Of a DNA stretch of 41,184 nucleotides, positions 31,417 to 39,657 are shown in pieces. Each line of letters begins with the position of its first letter. The first letter of the stretch is position 1. The notes beneath the pieces are model-generated. The model saw only the letters and a program-made list of their open reading frames with translations. It was not told the DNA's origin and ran no database searches. The position numbers and the translations under genes are program-made. The stretch is from contig DGYI01000011.1 in assembly GCA_002396645.1 (NCBI GenBank), positions 34,175-75,358 of the forward strand, given 5' to 3'. Source of the DNA: Firmicutes bacterium UBA5010 (lineage in GTDB: Bacteria; Bacillota; Clostridia; Tissierellales; Sedimentibacteraceae).

Positions 31417-32259
31417 TTATTTTATTCCAATTCCTGATAGAACATGGTTTGTTGTTATTCCATTATAAGAATAAAAAAGTTCATCTATATAAAACGGTGG
31501 TTTTGCTTTGTTATCAAGATGAATCAGTTTTTGGTTTGTTTTTAATCGCTCAACATTTCGCACGATTGAATCTTGAATTGATGGTTTTTTGATTTTCTCG
31601 GCATTTTCTATTATATTATCAATTGTTCCGAATTCACATAGAAGCTGTGACGCGGTTTTTGGTCCGATTTTGTCCGCACCTTTAATATTGTCCGCGTTAT
31701 CACCAGTCAACGATTTGAAGTCGACATATTGTTTTGGTACAATACCATATTTATTTTGTATATATTCAAGGTCACATAATACAGTTTTATCTCCACGATA
31801 TCGTAAAACAGATATATTATCATCTATCAACTGAAAAAAGTCGCTATCAAAAGATGATATTATAATTTTCATATCTTTTCCATAAGAAAGAGAGTAGGAA
31901 GCTATTACGTCATCTGCCTCAAACTCGGATGCTTCTATGTGTTTAATTCCCAGAAAATCAAGTGCATCGTAAATATCCGGCAGTTGAGAAAAGGGGTTGT
32001 TTTCTTCACTCATTCGCAAATCATCGCTGCGGTTTGCCTTATATTGAGGGTCAAGATTTGTACGATCATTTTCGTGTTCGCCGTCAAATAGTACAATGAG
32101 GTGTGATGGTTCTGTCATGCGAATGATTTTTAGTAATGCACCTACAAATCCGAGTGTTCCTTGTATTGCCTTACCATCTTTATTGGTGATGCGTGACGGC
32201 ATACCATAAAACATTTGGAAAAGTAAATTATGTCCATCGACAATAAGAAATTTATCCAT
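31417..32259 (-). CDS. 5'-3' exonuclease (FEN-like, Pol I N-terminal type)
   Basis: A 280-residue stand-alone FEN-type nuclease. The acidic metal-binding residues are seen in LIVDGHNLLFQ, LIVLFDGEHENDR, EASEFEADDVIASYS and SSFDSDFFQLI, and the helix-three-turn DNA-binding motif is SLTGDNADNIKGADKIGPKTASQLL. It removes 5' flaps or RNA primers in the manner of the N-terminal domain of DNA polymerase I. Many Firmicutes carry such an extra copy. GAGGTG precedes ATG 32259. Confidence 0.9.
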   Translation of the reverse strand: MDKFLIVDGHNLLFQMFYGMPSRITNKDGKAIQGTLGFVGALLKIIRMTEPSHLIVLFDGEHENDRTNLDPQYKANRSDDLRMSEENNPFSQLPDIYDALDFLGIKHIEASEFEADDVIASYSLSYGKDMKIIISSFDSDFFQLIDDNISVLRYRGDKTVLCDLEYIQNKYGIVPKQYVDFKSLTGDNADNIKGADKIGPKTASQLLCEFGTIDNIIENAEKIKKPSIQDSIVRNVERLKTNQKLIHLDNKAKPPFYIDELFYSYNGITTNHVLSGIGIK

Positions 32260-32309
32260 TTTTTCACCTCTTATATTGTTATGCTTTTACATTAAATCTG
32301 ATTATCAGT

Positions 32310-33245
32310 CTATTTGTATATGAAATCTGTATTGATGACTTCCTGATAAGCTTCGTTATCAAAATGCTTTAGAATGAGCAAAGCTCTATATGTATTAAAT
32401 CTTCCTTTTATACCTGATTCAAGAGGAAAATGAATTTTGCCCGAATAACTCTTTCCACGATTGATATAACCTTTTTTCAATGCAGTTTTCACTAGGTTTA
32501 ACGCATCCTGCATTCGGCTGTCATAGGGATGTCCAATGTGAACAAAATATTCTAAGGCACGAAAACAGTCATATTTCCAGCGGAAAGGATAATGGAAGCT
32601 AATCATATCCTGATGAATAGCTTCACCGCTTTTCAAAGATTTGAACAGGTTTCGCTTCAACAAATATTCTTGTCCCAAAGCAACCTGCTGTTCTATTTCA
32701 GTCAATCGATAATCGTACCCATATTTTTTGTAATCCGCAAGTGCCTCCAATACAGAAATGGTCGTATGTACAGAAGCAACCAAAGAACGGTTATGAATTG
32801 AATCCCATGCACAATTCCATCCGCCATCATTCATTTGATGCTTTAAAATGTAATCCACAATTTCATTTGTTCTCAAATCATAGATTTTTCCATAACACAC
32901 AAGGCTTAGAAGCATTGCTGACATGCACATATCCTGATATCTGACTTTTGAAACTTTGCCATGATTCTGCCAAAGATCATTCAATACTTTTTTCGTTGCA
33001 TTCTGATAATACGGATTATCAGAATGCATATCCATATACTTTAATTCCAACAATGTGTAGGTACTTGATATCCATTTGTTTGAGTAAATACTACCGCCCC
33101 ATTCATGCATTACGGTATCGTATAAATCTAAATATTGAGAGATATATCCTCTGTTGTTGTGGTCAAACGTGCAGTCAAGCAAATACTTATTTGTCAAATG
33201 CTGAATTACAATATCTCCCTCTAATAGCCAATCAATTATCAGCAC
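32310..33245 (-). CDS. Hypothetical protein with alpha/alpha-toroid (terpene cyclase/prenyltransferase-like) repeats
   Basis: A 311-residue protein starting at GTG 33245 behind GGGAGG. It lacks membrane segments and consists of paired helices with YILKHQMNDGGWNCAWDS, a QxxDGGW-type motif as in squalene-cyclase or prenyltransferase repeats, followed by HTTISVLEALADY. The catalytic DxDD motif of cyclases is not seen and only one clear repeat motif is present, so enzymatic cyclase activity is doubtful. Proteins of this sort in Firmicutes are usually annotated as hypothetical. It sits alone between the exonuclease and uppP. Confidence 0.6.
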   Translation of the reverse strand: MLIIDWLLEGDIVIQHLTNKYLLDCTFDHNNRGYISQYLDLYDTVMHEWGGSIYSNKWISSTYTLLELKYMDMHSDNPYYQNATKKVLNDLWQNHGKVSKVRYQDMCMSAMLLSLVCYGKIYDLRTNEIVDYILKHQMNDGGWNCAWDSIHNRSLVASVHTTISVLEALADYKKYGYDYRLTEIEQQVALGQEYLLKRNLFKSLKSGEAIHQDMISFHYPFRWKYDCFRALEYFVHIGHPYDSRMQDALNLVKTALKKGYINRGKSYSGKIHFPLESGIKGRFNTYRALLILKHFDNEAYQEVINTDFIYK

Positions 33246-33299
33246 AAAAATTCCTCCCTCGTTATTTGAAATTTCTGTTTATCTGTGCGGTTAAGCTTT

Positions 33300-34148
33300 C
33301 TATTTGAATACTCCTAATAATCCGGCTATTATAACTACAACAGAGAATATCATTCTATATACTGCAAATATTCTCATAGGCTTTTTCTTTAAATATGATA
33401 TGAATTTATTTATAACCATTATAGCAACTATAAATGACATGATAAATCCAACTGCCAGTGAAAGGATTTCAATTCCTGCCAATGTTGATAAGCCTCCGAT
33501 TTTTATGATTTTCAGAAAGCTCATGCCGAACATTACGGGCATAGCTAAGAAAAATGAAAATTCTGCTGCTGCTACAGTTGATAAACCAGCTATCCATCCA
33601 CCTATAATTGTAGATGCGGATCTTGACATTCCCGGTATTATTGCCAGACATTGAAATGCTCCTATAATTAAAGCCTGTTTAGCAGATACATTCAATTTTT
33701 TTGAGGCTAATTTGTTAGGTCTGAATTTTTTTTCAGCATATATCATCCAAATAGCACCAAGGAATAGTGTAATAGCAACCGTAACATAATTAAAGAGATA
33801 TTTATCAGCTAAATCATCTAATAATATGCCGATAACACCTCCGGGTATACAGGCTATAAATATCATAAACCAGAATTTAAAACCGGAGTTTTCGTAACCT
33901 ACTTTTTTCGGAAAGAAGTTCTTTAGAGTACTCATGATTTTTTTAAAATATAATACAAATACCGCAAGAATTGCGCCTAATTGAATTACGTATGTATACA
34001 TTTCAACGTATCTTTCGCTTGTGCTTGTAAAGTTCAAAAGATTTTGGAATATAATAAGATGACCTGTTGAAGATACCGGCAAAAATTCGGTTATACCTTC
34101 TACAATACCTAAAATTATAGATTTGATAATAAATAAAATGCTTTCCAT
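33300..34148 (-). CDS. uppP: Undecaprenyl-diphosphatase UppP/BacA
   Basis: A 282-residue membrane enzyme with about eight helices, the normal size. It dephosphorylates undecaprenyl diphosphate to recycle the lipid carrier of cell-wall synthesis and can raise bacitracin resistance. The catalytic segments VEGITEFLPVSSTGHLII near the N-terminus and PGMSRSASTIIGGWIAGLS in the middle are both intact. GGAGGC precedes ATG 34148. Confidence 0.95.
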   Translation of the reverse strand: MESILFIIKSIILGIVEGITEFLPVSSTGHLIIFQNLLNFTSTSERYVEMYTYVIQLGAILAVFVLYFKKIMSTLKNFFPKKVGYENSGFKFWFMIFIACIPGGVIGILLDDLADKYLFNYVTVAITLFLGAIWMIYAEKKFRPNKLASKKLNVSAKQALIIGAFQCLAIIPGMSRSASTIIGGWIAGLSTVAAAEFSFFLAMPVMFGMSFLKIIKIGGLSTLAGIEILSLAVGFIMSFIVAIMVINKFISYLKKKPMRIFAVYRMIFSVVVIIAGLLGVFK

Positions 34149-34269
34149 TAAACAGCCTCCGCTAGTTAGAATTATATATCCCTGTTTTGCATAAATTTAC
34201 CGCTGAATGCAGAGACTCTTGCAAAATAGAGGATATGTATATATTATAGATTATTCAATAATAAAATAC

Positions 34270-34302
34270 AATATGCAACGCTTATAATAATCATTGCATA
34301 TT
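34270..34302. repeat. 9-bp inverted repeat between the Crp/Fnr gene and uppP
   Basis: AATATGCAA (34270-34278) and TTGCATATT (34294-34302) are exact complements 15 bases apart. No T-run follows on the minus strand. It could be an operator or weak hairpin in the uppP upstream region. Confidence 0.35.
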
Positions 34303-34355
34303 ATGCCGTAATTATCATTGTTATTTAAAAATATTTTATCCCTGTAATGAGCTTA

Positions 34356-35036
34356 TTATTGTGTAAGTCCCATTAATTTCTTTCTGTCCTTTATTTCTAT
34401 ATTTCCCCTTGATACATAAACTAAGTCTGAATTTTGAAAATATTTTAACATTCTTGTTACTACTTCTCTGGCACTGCCGAGATTTTTTGCTATGGTATCA
34501 TGAGTCATGGTTATTGTATCGGAATCCTCAATAGCAGACTGCTCTAATAAAAATATTGCCAGTCGCTTATCAAAGCTCATAAAAACAACTTGCTCCATTA
34601 TCCACATTACATCGGAGAACCTTGATGAAATTAATTGATTAGTAAAATCCTGAATAAGAAGATTTGAACTGCTGAGCCTTTCGTATGTCACAGACGGTAC
34701 TAAAATTATTTCACAGTCTCTTTCCGCTTCAATTATCATATCAAAGGTAATGTTTTTCAATAAGCATGAAGCTGTCATTATACAGCAATCATTTTCAAAC
34801 AGTCTGTATAATGTGATTTCTTTTCCGGACTCTGATAGCATATAGGCTCGTAAATTTCCGCTTTTAACAATTGCCAAACCTTTGCAATCCGCATCGTCAC
34901 TATATACAATATTAGATTTTTTGTACTTAAGTATAATTGCATTATCAAGAGTTAATTTTCTCTCTTCATTGCTTATTTTATCCCAAAACGGCAGATTTTT
35001 CTTTAGAAGTTCTATATCAATTATATTGTCTAACAT
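34356..35036 (-). CDS. Crp/Fnr-family regulator, divergent from a HesB-like gene
   Basis: A 226-residue regulator. ATG 35036 follows GGAGGTG; the ATG four codons earlier is part of that site. Residues 20-130 form the effector barrel (SNIVYSDDADCKGLAIVKSGNLRAYMLSESGKEITLYRLFEND) and the C-terminal HTH is MTHDTIAKNLGSAREVVTRML. The Cys pair DCC within ENDCCIMTASC, plus DADC earlier, is reminiscent of Crp-like proteins with redox-sensitive cysteines, though not the Fnr cluster spacing. The gene diverges from the selenocysteine-type HesB gene, whose promoter contains a dyad at the activator position. An effect on that gene is inferred. Confidence 0.85.
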   Translation of the reverse strand: MLDNIIDIELLKKNLPFWDKISNEERKLTLDNAIILKYKKSNIVYSDDADCKGLAIVKSGNLRAYMLSESGKEITLYRLFENDCCIMTASCLLKNITFDMIIEAERDCEIILVPSVTYERLSSSNLLIQDFTNQLISSRFSDVMWIMEQVVFMSFDKRLAIFLLEQSAIEDSDTITMTHDTIAKNLGSAREVVTRMLKYFQNSDLVYVSRGNIEIKDRKKLMGLTQ

Positions 35037-35176
35037 AAACACCTCCATAGTTTAAAACAATATCTATACTGCTACTTTTACTATTTTATATATTATATTA
35101 TAAAATCCTGAATTTAGCAATCACAGTATAAAACTTTGCCGCATTTGATTTAACAATATCGTGAGATAGTAGTTAA

Positions 35177-35218
35177 GGTGACAATATCACCGAATTAAAC
35201 TGTATATTTTTGTATAAT
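35177..35218 (+). promoter_or_regulatory. Crp/Fnr-type dyad and -10 upstream of the HesB-like gene
   Basis: GGTGA-CAATA-TCACC (35177-35191) is a perfect dyad related to the Crp-type GTGA/TCAC half-sites. A TATAAT -10 lies at 35213-35218 and no good -35 is present. The dyad centre (35184) is then about 41 bases upstream of the expected start, the class II activator position. Confidence 0.55.
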
Positions 35219-35260
35219 AAATTAAAATTAAATAAAAATATTAAGAAGAGGTGTATTTAT

Positions 35261-35533
35261 ATGATAATAAATTTGACAGATAAAGCAAAAGAAAAGATAC
35301 TTGAACACAATAAAAACGGTGTTCCGGTAAAGGTAAAGATAACAGGATATTCCTGATGTGGAGCCAAAATTGGAGTTGTTTCGGAGAAACAAGAAAATGA
35401 GGATAAAATATATAATGTTGACGGAGCAGATATAGTAGTGTCCGAGGATTTAACAGAAGCTTTAAAAGGAATGACAATAAAATACTCAACTAACTGGTTA
35501 GTTAAAGGCTTTGAAGTTTTACCTATATTTTAA
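35261..35533 (+). CDS. HesB/IscA-like small protein, probable selenoprotein (TGA = Sec32)
   Basis: Reading through TGA 35354-35356 gives one continuous 90-residue frame: MIINLTDKAKEKILEHNKNG, PVKVKITGYS, Sec, CGAKIGVVSEK, then DIVVSEDLTEALKGM and a TAA stop. The halves on both sides match the HesB/IscA fold, in which the position next to the first conserved Cys is catalytic or ligand-binding. The Sec-Cys pair and a SECIS-like hairpin starting 19 bases after the TGA (loop 26 bases after) argue for selenocysteine rather than a broken gene. HesB-like selenoproteins are known from Sec-using bacteria. AAGAGGTG precedes ATG 35261. It is divergent from a Crp/Fnr regulator. Function is possibly redox or iron-sulfur related. 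Confidence 0.8.
35376..35392 (+). promoter_or_regulatory. SECIS-like hairpin for selenocysteine insertion
   Basis: TTGTTTC (35376-35382), loop GGA, GAAACAA (35386-35392): a perfect 7-bp stem whose loop begins with G. There are 26 bases between the TGA and the loop, within the range for bacterial SECIS elements read by SelB. Confidence 0.7.
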
Positions 35534-35573
35534 AGTATAATTGTTTTCAAAATTAATTAATTAAAAAAATAAT

Positions 35574-35604
35574 AAAATGCAGTTTATCCTATGGACTGCA
35601 TTTT
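35574..35604. terminator. Bidirectional terminator between convergent HesB-like and mnmA genes
   Basis: AAAATGCAGT (35574-35583) pairs with ACTGCATTTT (35595-35604). It overlaps the last codons of mnmA and serves both genes. Confidence 0.7.
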
Positions 35605-36641
35605 ATTATTCCGCCGCCTAGAACCTCATCATTATCGTAAAAAACTGCTGCCTGTCCTATTGCCGGAGCTCGTTCAGGCTTATTGAATTTTACTATAGCA
35701 CAATCCCCGCTTTGATTTGTTATTTCGCAAGGGATAAGATATCCCCATTGGCATAGCTTCACTTGAGCATTTATTTTTTCCTTTTTGTAATTATTACTAT
35801 CAATATAATTTATGTCACTTACATATATTATCTCTTTATATAAATCCTGTTCATTGTCCGTCAGAACTATTTCATTTGTTTTTGCCTTGATTTCCAAAAC
35901 ATAATAATTTTTTTCGGTATTAAGCTCCAATCCTCTTTTTTGGCCTATCGTATAGTTGAAAATTCCCTTGTGCTTTCCTAAAAATTTTCCGTTTCTATCT
36001 ATAAAATTTCCTTTGCAGTTTATGATATTGCGCTTGGTTTTTATATAATTAAACAAAGATTTTCCCTCTGTGAAGCAAATATCCGTGCTGTCCTTTTTTT
36101 TAGAAACAAAGGGTATAATTTCTGATATATGAGTTCTTACGGTATCTTTGTCTTTGAAGTTGTTTAAAGGCAATAAAATATGCTTTAGCTTATCCTGTGT
36201 TAAGTGATACAGATAATATGACTGATCTTTTCTGCTTGCTTGTGGTCTTAAAAGCTTATATATGTTTTTTTCTTTACAAGATTCTATTTTGGCATAGTGT
36301 CCTAACGCCATATAATCAGCACCAAGTTTTAGAGCCTCATCTAAAAGAAGGCCGTATTTTACGTTTATATTACATAAAATACAGGGATTAGGAGTAAATC
36401 CGTCTAAATATATATCTATAAATTTATTGATAACTTCGTTTTCAAAGTATTCAGAAAAATCAATTATATAATGTTTTATTTCAAGTGCTTCGGCAACTTT
36501 TACGGCATCTTCACAGTTTTGATTTTCGAAAAGCTTCATTGTTATGCCAAACACCTCGTAGCCTTGCGTTTTTAATATATATGCACTTGCGGCACTGTCT
36601 ACACCGCCGCTTAGCGCAACCGCGACAATATTTTTTTTCAT
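35589..36641 (-). CDS. mnmA: tRNA-specific 2-thiouridylase MnmA
   Basis: A 350-residue enzyme that inserts sulfur at C2 of uridine 34 in tRNA-Lys, -Glu and -Gln, using ATP and sulfur relayed from a cysteine desulfurase. The PP-loop ALSGGVDSAASA is at the N-terminus. The catalytic cysteines are in GFTPNPCILCN (about residue 90) and DSTDICFTEG (about 190), and the C-terminal domain has GAIVKFN-like CAIVKFNKPERAPAIGQ. Length is normal. ATG 36641 is preceded by an A-rich leader with only a weak ribosome site (AAAGGATG). Confidence 0.95.
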   Translation of the reverse strand: MKKNIVAVALSGGVDSAASAYILKTQGYEVFGITMKLFENQNCEDAVKVAEALEIKHYIIDFSEYFENEVINKFIDIYLDGFTPNPCILCNINVKYGLLLDEALKLGADYMALGHYAKIESCKEKNIYKLLRPQASRKDQSYYLYHLTQDKLKHILLPLNNFKDKDTVRTHISEIIPFVSKKKDSTDICFTEGKSLFNYIKTKRNIINCKGNFIDRNGKFLGKHKGIFNYTIGQKRGLELNTEKNYYVLEIKAKTNEIVLTDNEQDLYKEIIYVSDINYIDSNNYKKEKINAQVKLCQWGYLIPCEITNQSGDCAIVKFNKPERAPAIGQAAVFYDNDEVLGGGIIKCSP

Positions 36642-36748
36642 TTTTTAAGTACATCCTTTGTTTAAATTTATCTTTTATATATTATACTAAGAGCTTGCTA
36701 AAACATAAAGTGTATTTTATACGGAAATAAATTTTTATTCTAACTTTT

Positions 36749-36833
36749 ATACTTGTCTCATATATTTTTATATAAGTTTAATTTTAACTTATATATACAA
36801 GTATATTAAAATGTCTTGGACCTGGTCCAAGAC
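36749..36833 (+). promoter_or_regulatory. Nested inverted repeats in the P-type ATPase leader
   Basis: Three elements are stacked. ATACTTGT/ACAAGTAT (36749-36756, 36797-36804) encloses TATATAAGTT/AACTTATATA (36769-36778, 36786-36795). Just downstream is a 10-bp dyad, GTCTTGGACC and GGTCCAAGAC (36813-36822, 36824-36833), with one central base. The last ends seven bases before GGAGGGG, the ribosome site of the ATPase. Confidence 0.55.
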
Positions 36834-36848
36834 CATGCGGAGGGGAAA

Positions 36849-39551
36849 ATGTCTATTGAAATAAAACAGATAAAAAAATTTAATGGTCTAAATGATGAAG
36901 AAGTTAAAAAATCAAGGCTAAAATATGGAACTAATCAAATTACAAAGAAAAAAAACAAATCTTTTTTTAAGCAATATCTTGAAAGCTTTGGAGACCCTAC
37001 CATTAAGATTCTCTTGGTCGCACTGTTTTTAAATGTTATTATTTTCATTAAGAATTTTAATTGGTTTGAATCAATAGGAATTGCAGTTTCTATAATTTTG
37101 GCTACCTTCGTATCAACAATTTCCGAGTATGGAAGCCAGCTTGCATTTGAAAGGCTGATTGAAGATGCGAAAAAACTCAAATGTAAGGTTTGGAGAAATA
37201 ATGATTTGACTGAATTATCCGTTGAGGAAATAGTTGTCGGCGACTGGATAGAACTTCAGCCCGGAGATAAGATTCCGGCTGATGGTGTTTTGATAAGCGG
37301 ATACGTTGATATAGATCAATCAGCATTAAACGGTGAATCTGAAGAAGTGCATAAAACACCTGTTTCAAGTGCAGCAATTGCAAATATGAGCGGAAAAAGC
37401 CTGTCAAATCCCCACATGCTGTTTAGCGGAAGCATTGTCTGTCAGGGAGAGGGGATTTTATTAGTTGAATCTGTCGGTGATAATACCTTTTACGGCAATT
37501 TAGCGAAAGAACTTCAAGAAGAAAAGCAGGACAGCCCGCTAAAAAGGAGGTTATCTGATTTAGCTGCTACAATAAGCAGATTTGGATATCTTGGTGCTGT
37601 GCTTGTGTTTTTTGCAACTTTGTTTAATTCAATAGTTCTTGAAAACGGCTTTGATGTAAACAGTATATTGCAGTATATATTTACCCCGTATATTCTTATA
37701 AAAGATATTTTAAGAGCAGTTATTTTTGCTGTAACTGTAATAGTCGTTGCTGTTCCTGAGGGCCTTCCTCTTATGATTACTGTTGTTTTATCTTCAAACA
37801 TGAAAAGGATGATAAAGGATAATGTTTTGGTAAGAAAGCTGGTAGGTATAGAAACTGCGGGAAGTATAAGTATATTATTTACTGACAAAACAGGGACATT
37901 GACCACGGGACAGCTTAGATTAAACAGCTTTATAACAGGCGATAACAGCGAATTTGACAGCTCATATTTGTTAAAGCAAAACAGCGGGCTTTGGAAAGTA
38001 TTTTACATATCATCTGTTTTTAATAACAGTGCACAAATAGGACATGAAGGAGACAAACAGCTTATAGTGGGAGGAAATTCAACCGATAAGGCAATTTTTG
38101 AATTTGCAATGAAGCATCCTTTAGATAATCTTAATATAAAAAAGGTAAGCAGTATAGCTTTTAAAAGCGAGAATAAATATGCCGTAACTAACATTTCGGG
38201 AGATATGAATTTATCACTTATAAAAGGTGCTCCGGAAAAAATATTGCCTTATTGTACTAAATATTATGATTCTAAAGGAAATAAAAGGGAATTTAAAGAT
38301 ATTTTTATAATTAATAACAGAATAAAAGATTTATCTTCTAAAGGAATAAGAGTTTTAGTTTTAGCTACTTGCGATACTCATATAAAAGAAGGACAAAAAT
38401 TTTCCGAATTGTCATTAGTAGGAGTAGTTGCGATTAAGGATGAGATCAGAGCAAATGTCAGAGATAGTATAGATATGGCGAAAAAAGCAGGAGTGCAGGT
38501 TATAATGATAACGGGTGATGCTAAGGATACAGCACATGCAGTTGCCTCTGAGCTTGGACTTATAGGAGAAAAGGATAAAAATAGCATTATGAGCTCAGAG
38601 GAATTAAATAAAATGAGCGACGAAAAAGTAAAAGAAATTTTGCCTTCGTTAAAGGTGGTTGCTCGTGCCTTGCCGAGTGATAAGAGCAGATTAGTCAGAT
38701 TGTCTCAGGATTTGGATTTTGTAGTCGGTATGACGGGAGATGGCGTAAATGATGCACCGGCTTTAAAAAAAGCTGATGTCGGTTTTGCTATGGGAAGCGG
38801 TACCGAAATTGCAAAAGAAGCGAGTGATATAATTATATTGGATGATAATTTTTTATCAATAATAAAAGCTATATTGTATGGAAGAACAATATTTAAAAGT
38901 ATAAGAAAATTTATAATATTTCAGCTGTCCATAAATGTATGTGCGGTCGGGATATCTGTTATAGGACAATTTATAGGAATAGAGGCACCTATAACTGTTG
39001 TTCAGATGCTATGGATAAACATGGTTATGGATACATTGGCGGGTCTTGCTTTTGCAGGAGAAGCACCTTTGCCTGAGTATATGGATGAAAGCCCTAAGAA
39101 ACGTGACGAAAAAATTATAAATAAATATATGGCAAGTCAAATATTTTTTACGGGAATGTATACTACAATTATGAGTATTGCATTTTTGAAGTTTCCTTCT
39201 GTCAGGGATTTGTTCAGAGCAGCACCTGATGATAGATATCTGCTCACGGGATTCTTTGCATTTTTCATGTTTTCTGCCGTATTTAACAGTCTGAATGCAA
39301 GAACTCAAAGATTGAATCTTCTGTCTCATATAACGAGAAATAAGGCATTTGTTATTATAATGACAATGGTATTTGTGACTCAGAGCTTTTTAATATATAA
39401 CGGCGGAGCGGTATTCAGAGCTTATGGCTTGAATTTTTCTGAATTCAGAATAGCATTTTTGTTTGCATTTATTGTTATACCTATAGATTTAATGAGAAAA
39501 TCATTTCTAAGAATGAAGGCAACAAAAGAAGAAATTGGAAAGTTTTTATAA
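36849..39551 (+). CDS. Calcium-type P-type ATPase (P2 family)
   Basis: A 900-residue cation pump. ATG 36849 after GGAGGGG is preferred to an ATG 33 bases upstream, which lies in the leader dyad. Features in order: the cation ATPase N-terminal region with LKYGTNQITKKK; the actuator domain with QSALNGESEEVHKT (TGES variant NGES); TM4 with VAVPEGLPLMITVVLS; the phosphorylated Asp in FTDKTGTLTTGQ; KGAPEKILP in the nucleotide domain; MTGDGVNDAPALKKADVGFAMG in the hinge; and a C-terminal six-helix part with WINMVMDTLAGLAFA. PEGLP, NVCAVG and NMVMDT fit Ca2+ pumps of the plasma-membrane (PMCA/YloB) type. It would export Ca2+ or Mn2+. Confidence 0.9.
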   Translation: MSIEIKQIKKFNGLNDEEVKKSRLKYGTNQITKKKNKSFFKQYLESFGDPTIKILLVALFLNVIIFIKNFNWFESIGIAVSIILATFVSTISEYGSQLAFERLIEDAKKLKCKVWRNNDLTELSVEEIVVGDWIELQPGDKIPADGVLISGYVDIDQSALNGESEEVHKTPVSSAAIANMSGKSLSNPHMLFSGSIVCQGEGILLVESVGDNTFYGNLAKELQEEKQDSPLKRRLSDLAATISRFGYLGAVLVFFATLFNSIVLENGFDVNSILQYIFTPYILIKDILRAVIFAVTVIVVAVPEGLPLMITVVLSSNMKRMIKDNVLVRKLVGIETAGSISILFTDKTGTLTTGQLRLNSFITGDNSEFDSSYLLKQNSGLWKVFYISSVFNNSAQIGHEGDKQLIVGGNSTDKAIFEFAMKHPLDNLNIKKVSSIAFKSENKYAVTNISGDMNLSLIKGAPEKILPYCTKYYDSKGNKREFKDIFIINNRIKDLSSKGIRVLVLATCDTHIKEGQKFSELSLVGVVAIKDEIRANVRDSIDMAKKAGVQVIMITGDAKDTAHAVASELGLIGEKDKNSIMSSEELNKMSDEKVKEILPSLKVVARALPSDKSRLVRLSQDLDFVVGMTGDGVNDAPALKKADVGFAMGSGTEIAKEASDIIILDDNFLSIIKAILYGRTIFKSIRKFIIFQLSINVCAVGISVIGQFIGIEAPITVVQMLWINMVMDTLAGLAFAGEAPLPEYMDESPKKRDEKIINKYMASQIFFTGMYTTIMSIAFLKFPSVRDLFRAAPDDRYLLTGFFAFFMFSAVFNSLNARTQRLNLLSHITRNKAFVIIMTMVFVTQSFLIYNGGAVFRAYGLNFSEFRIAFLFAFIVIPIDLMRKSFLRMKATKEEIGKFL

Positions 39552-39606
39552 TTAAATAATGTTTATAAATTAAAAAGTTTTGAAAAGAAACATTTTGCCA
39601 AAGAGC

Positions 39607-39637
39607 TTGACAAGAGCACCATAACATGGCTTATAAT
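39607..39637 (+). promoter_or_regulatory. Possible promoter of the MATE gene
   Basis: TTGACA (39607-39612) and TATAAT (39632-39637) are both perfect boxes, but the spacer is 19 bases, longer than optimal. Confidence 0.4.
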
Positions 39638-39657
39638 TGAAAACAGAGGTGATATCA

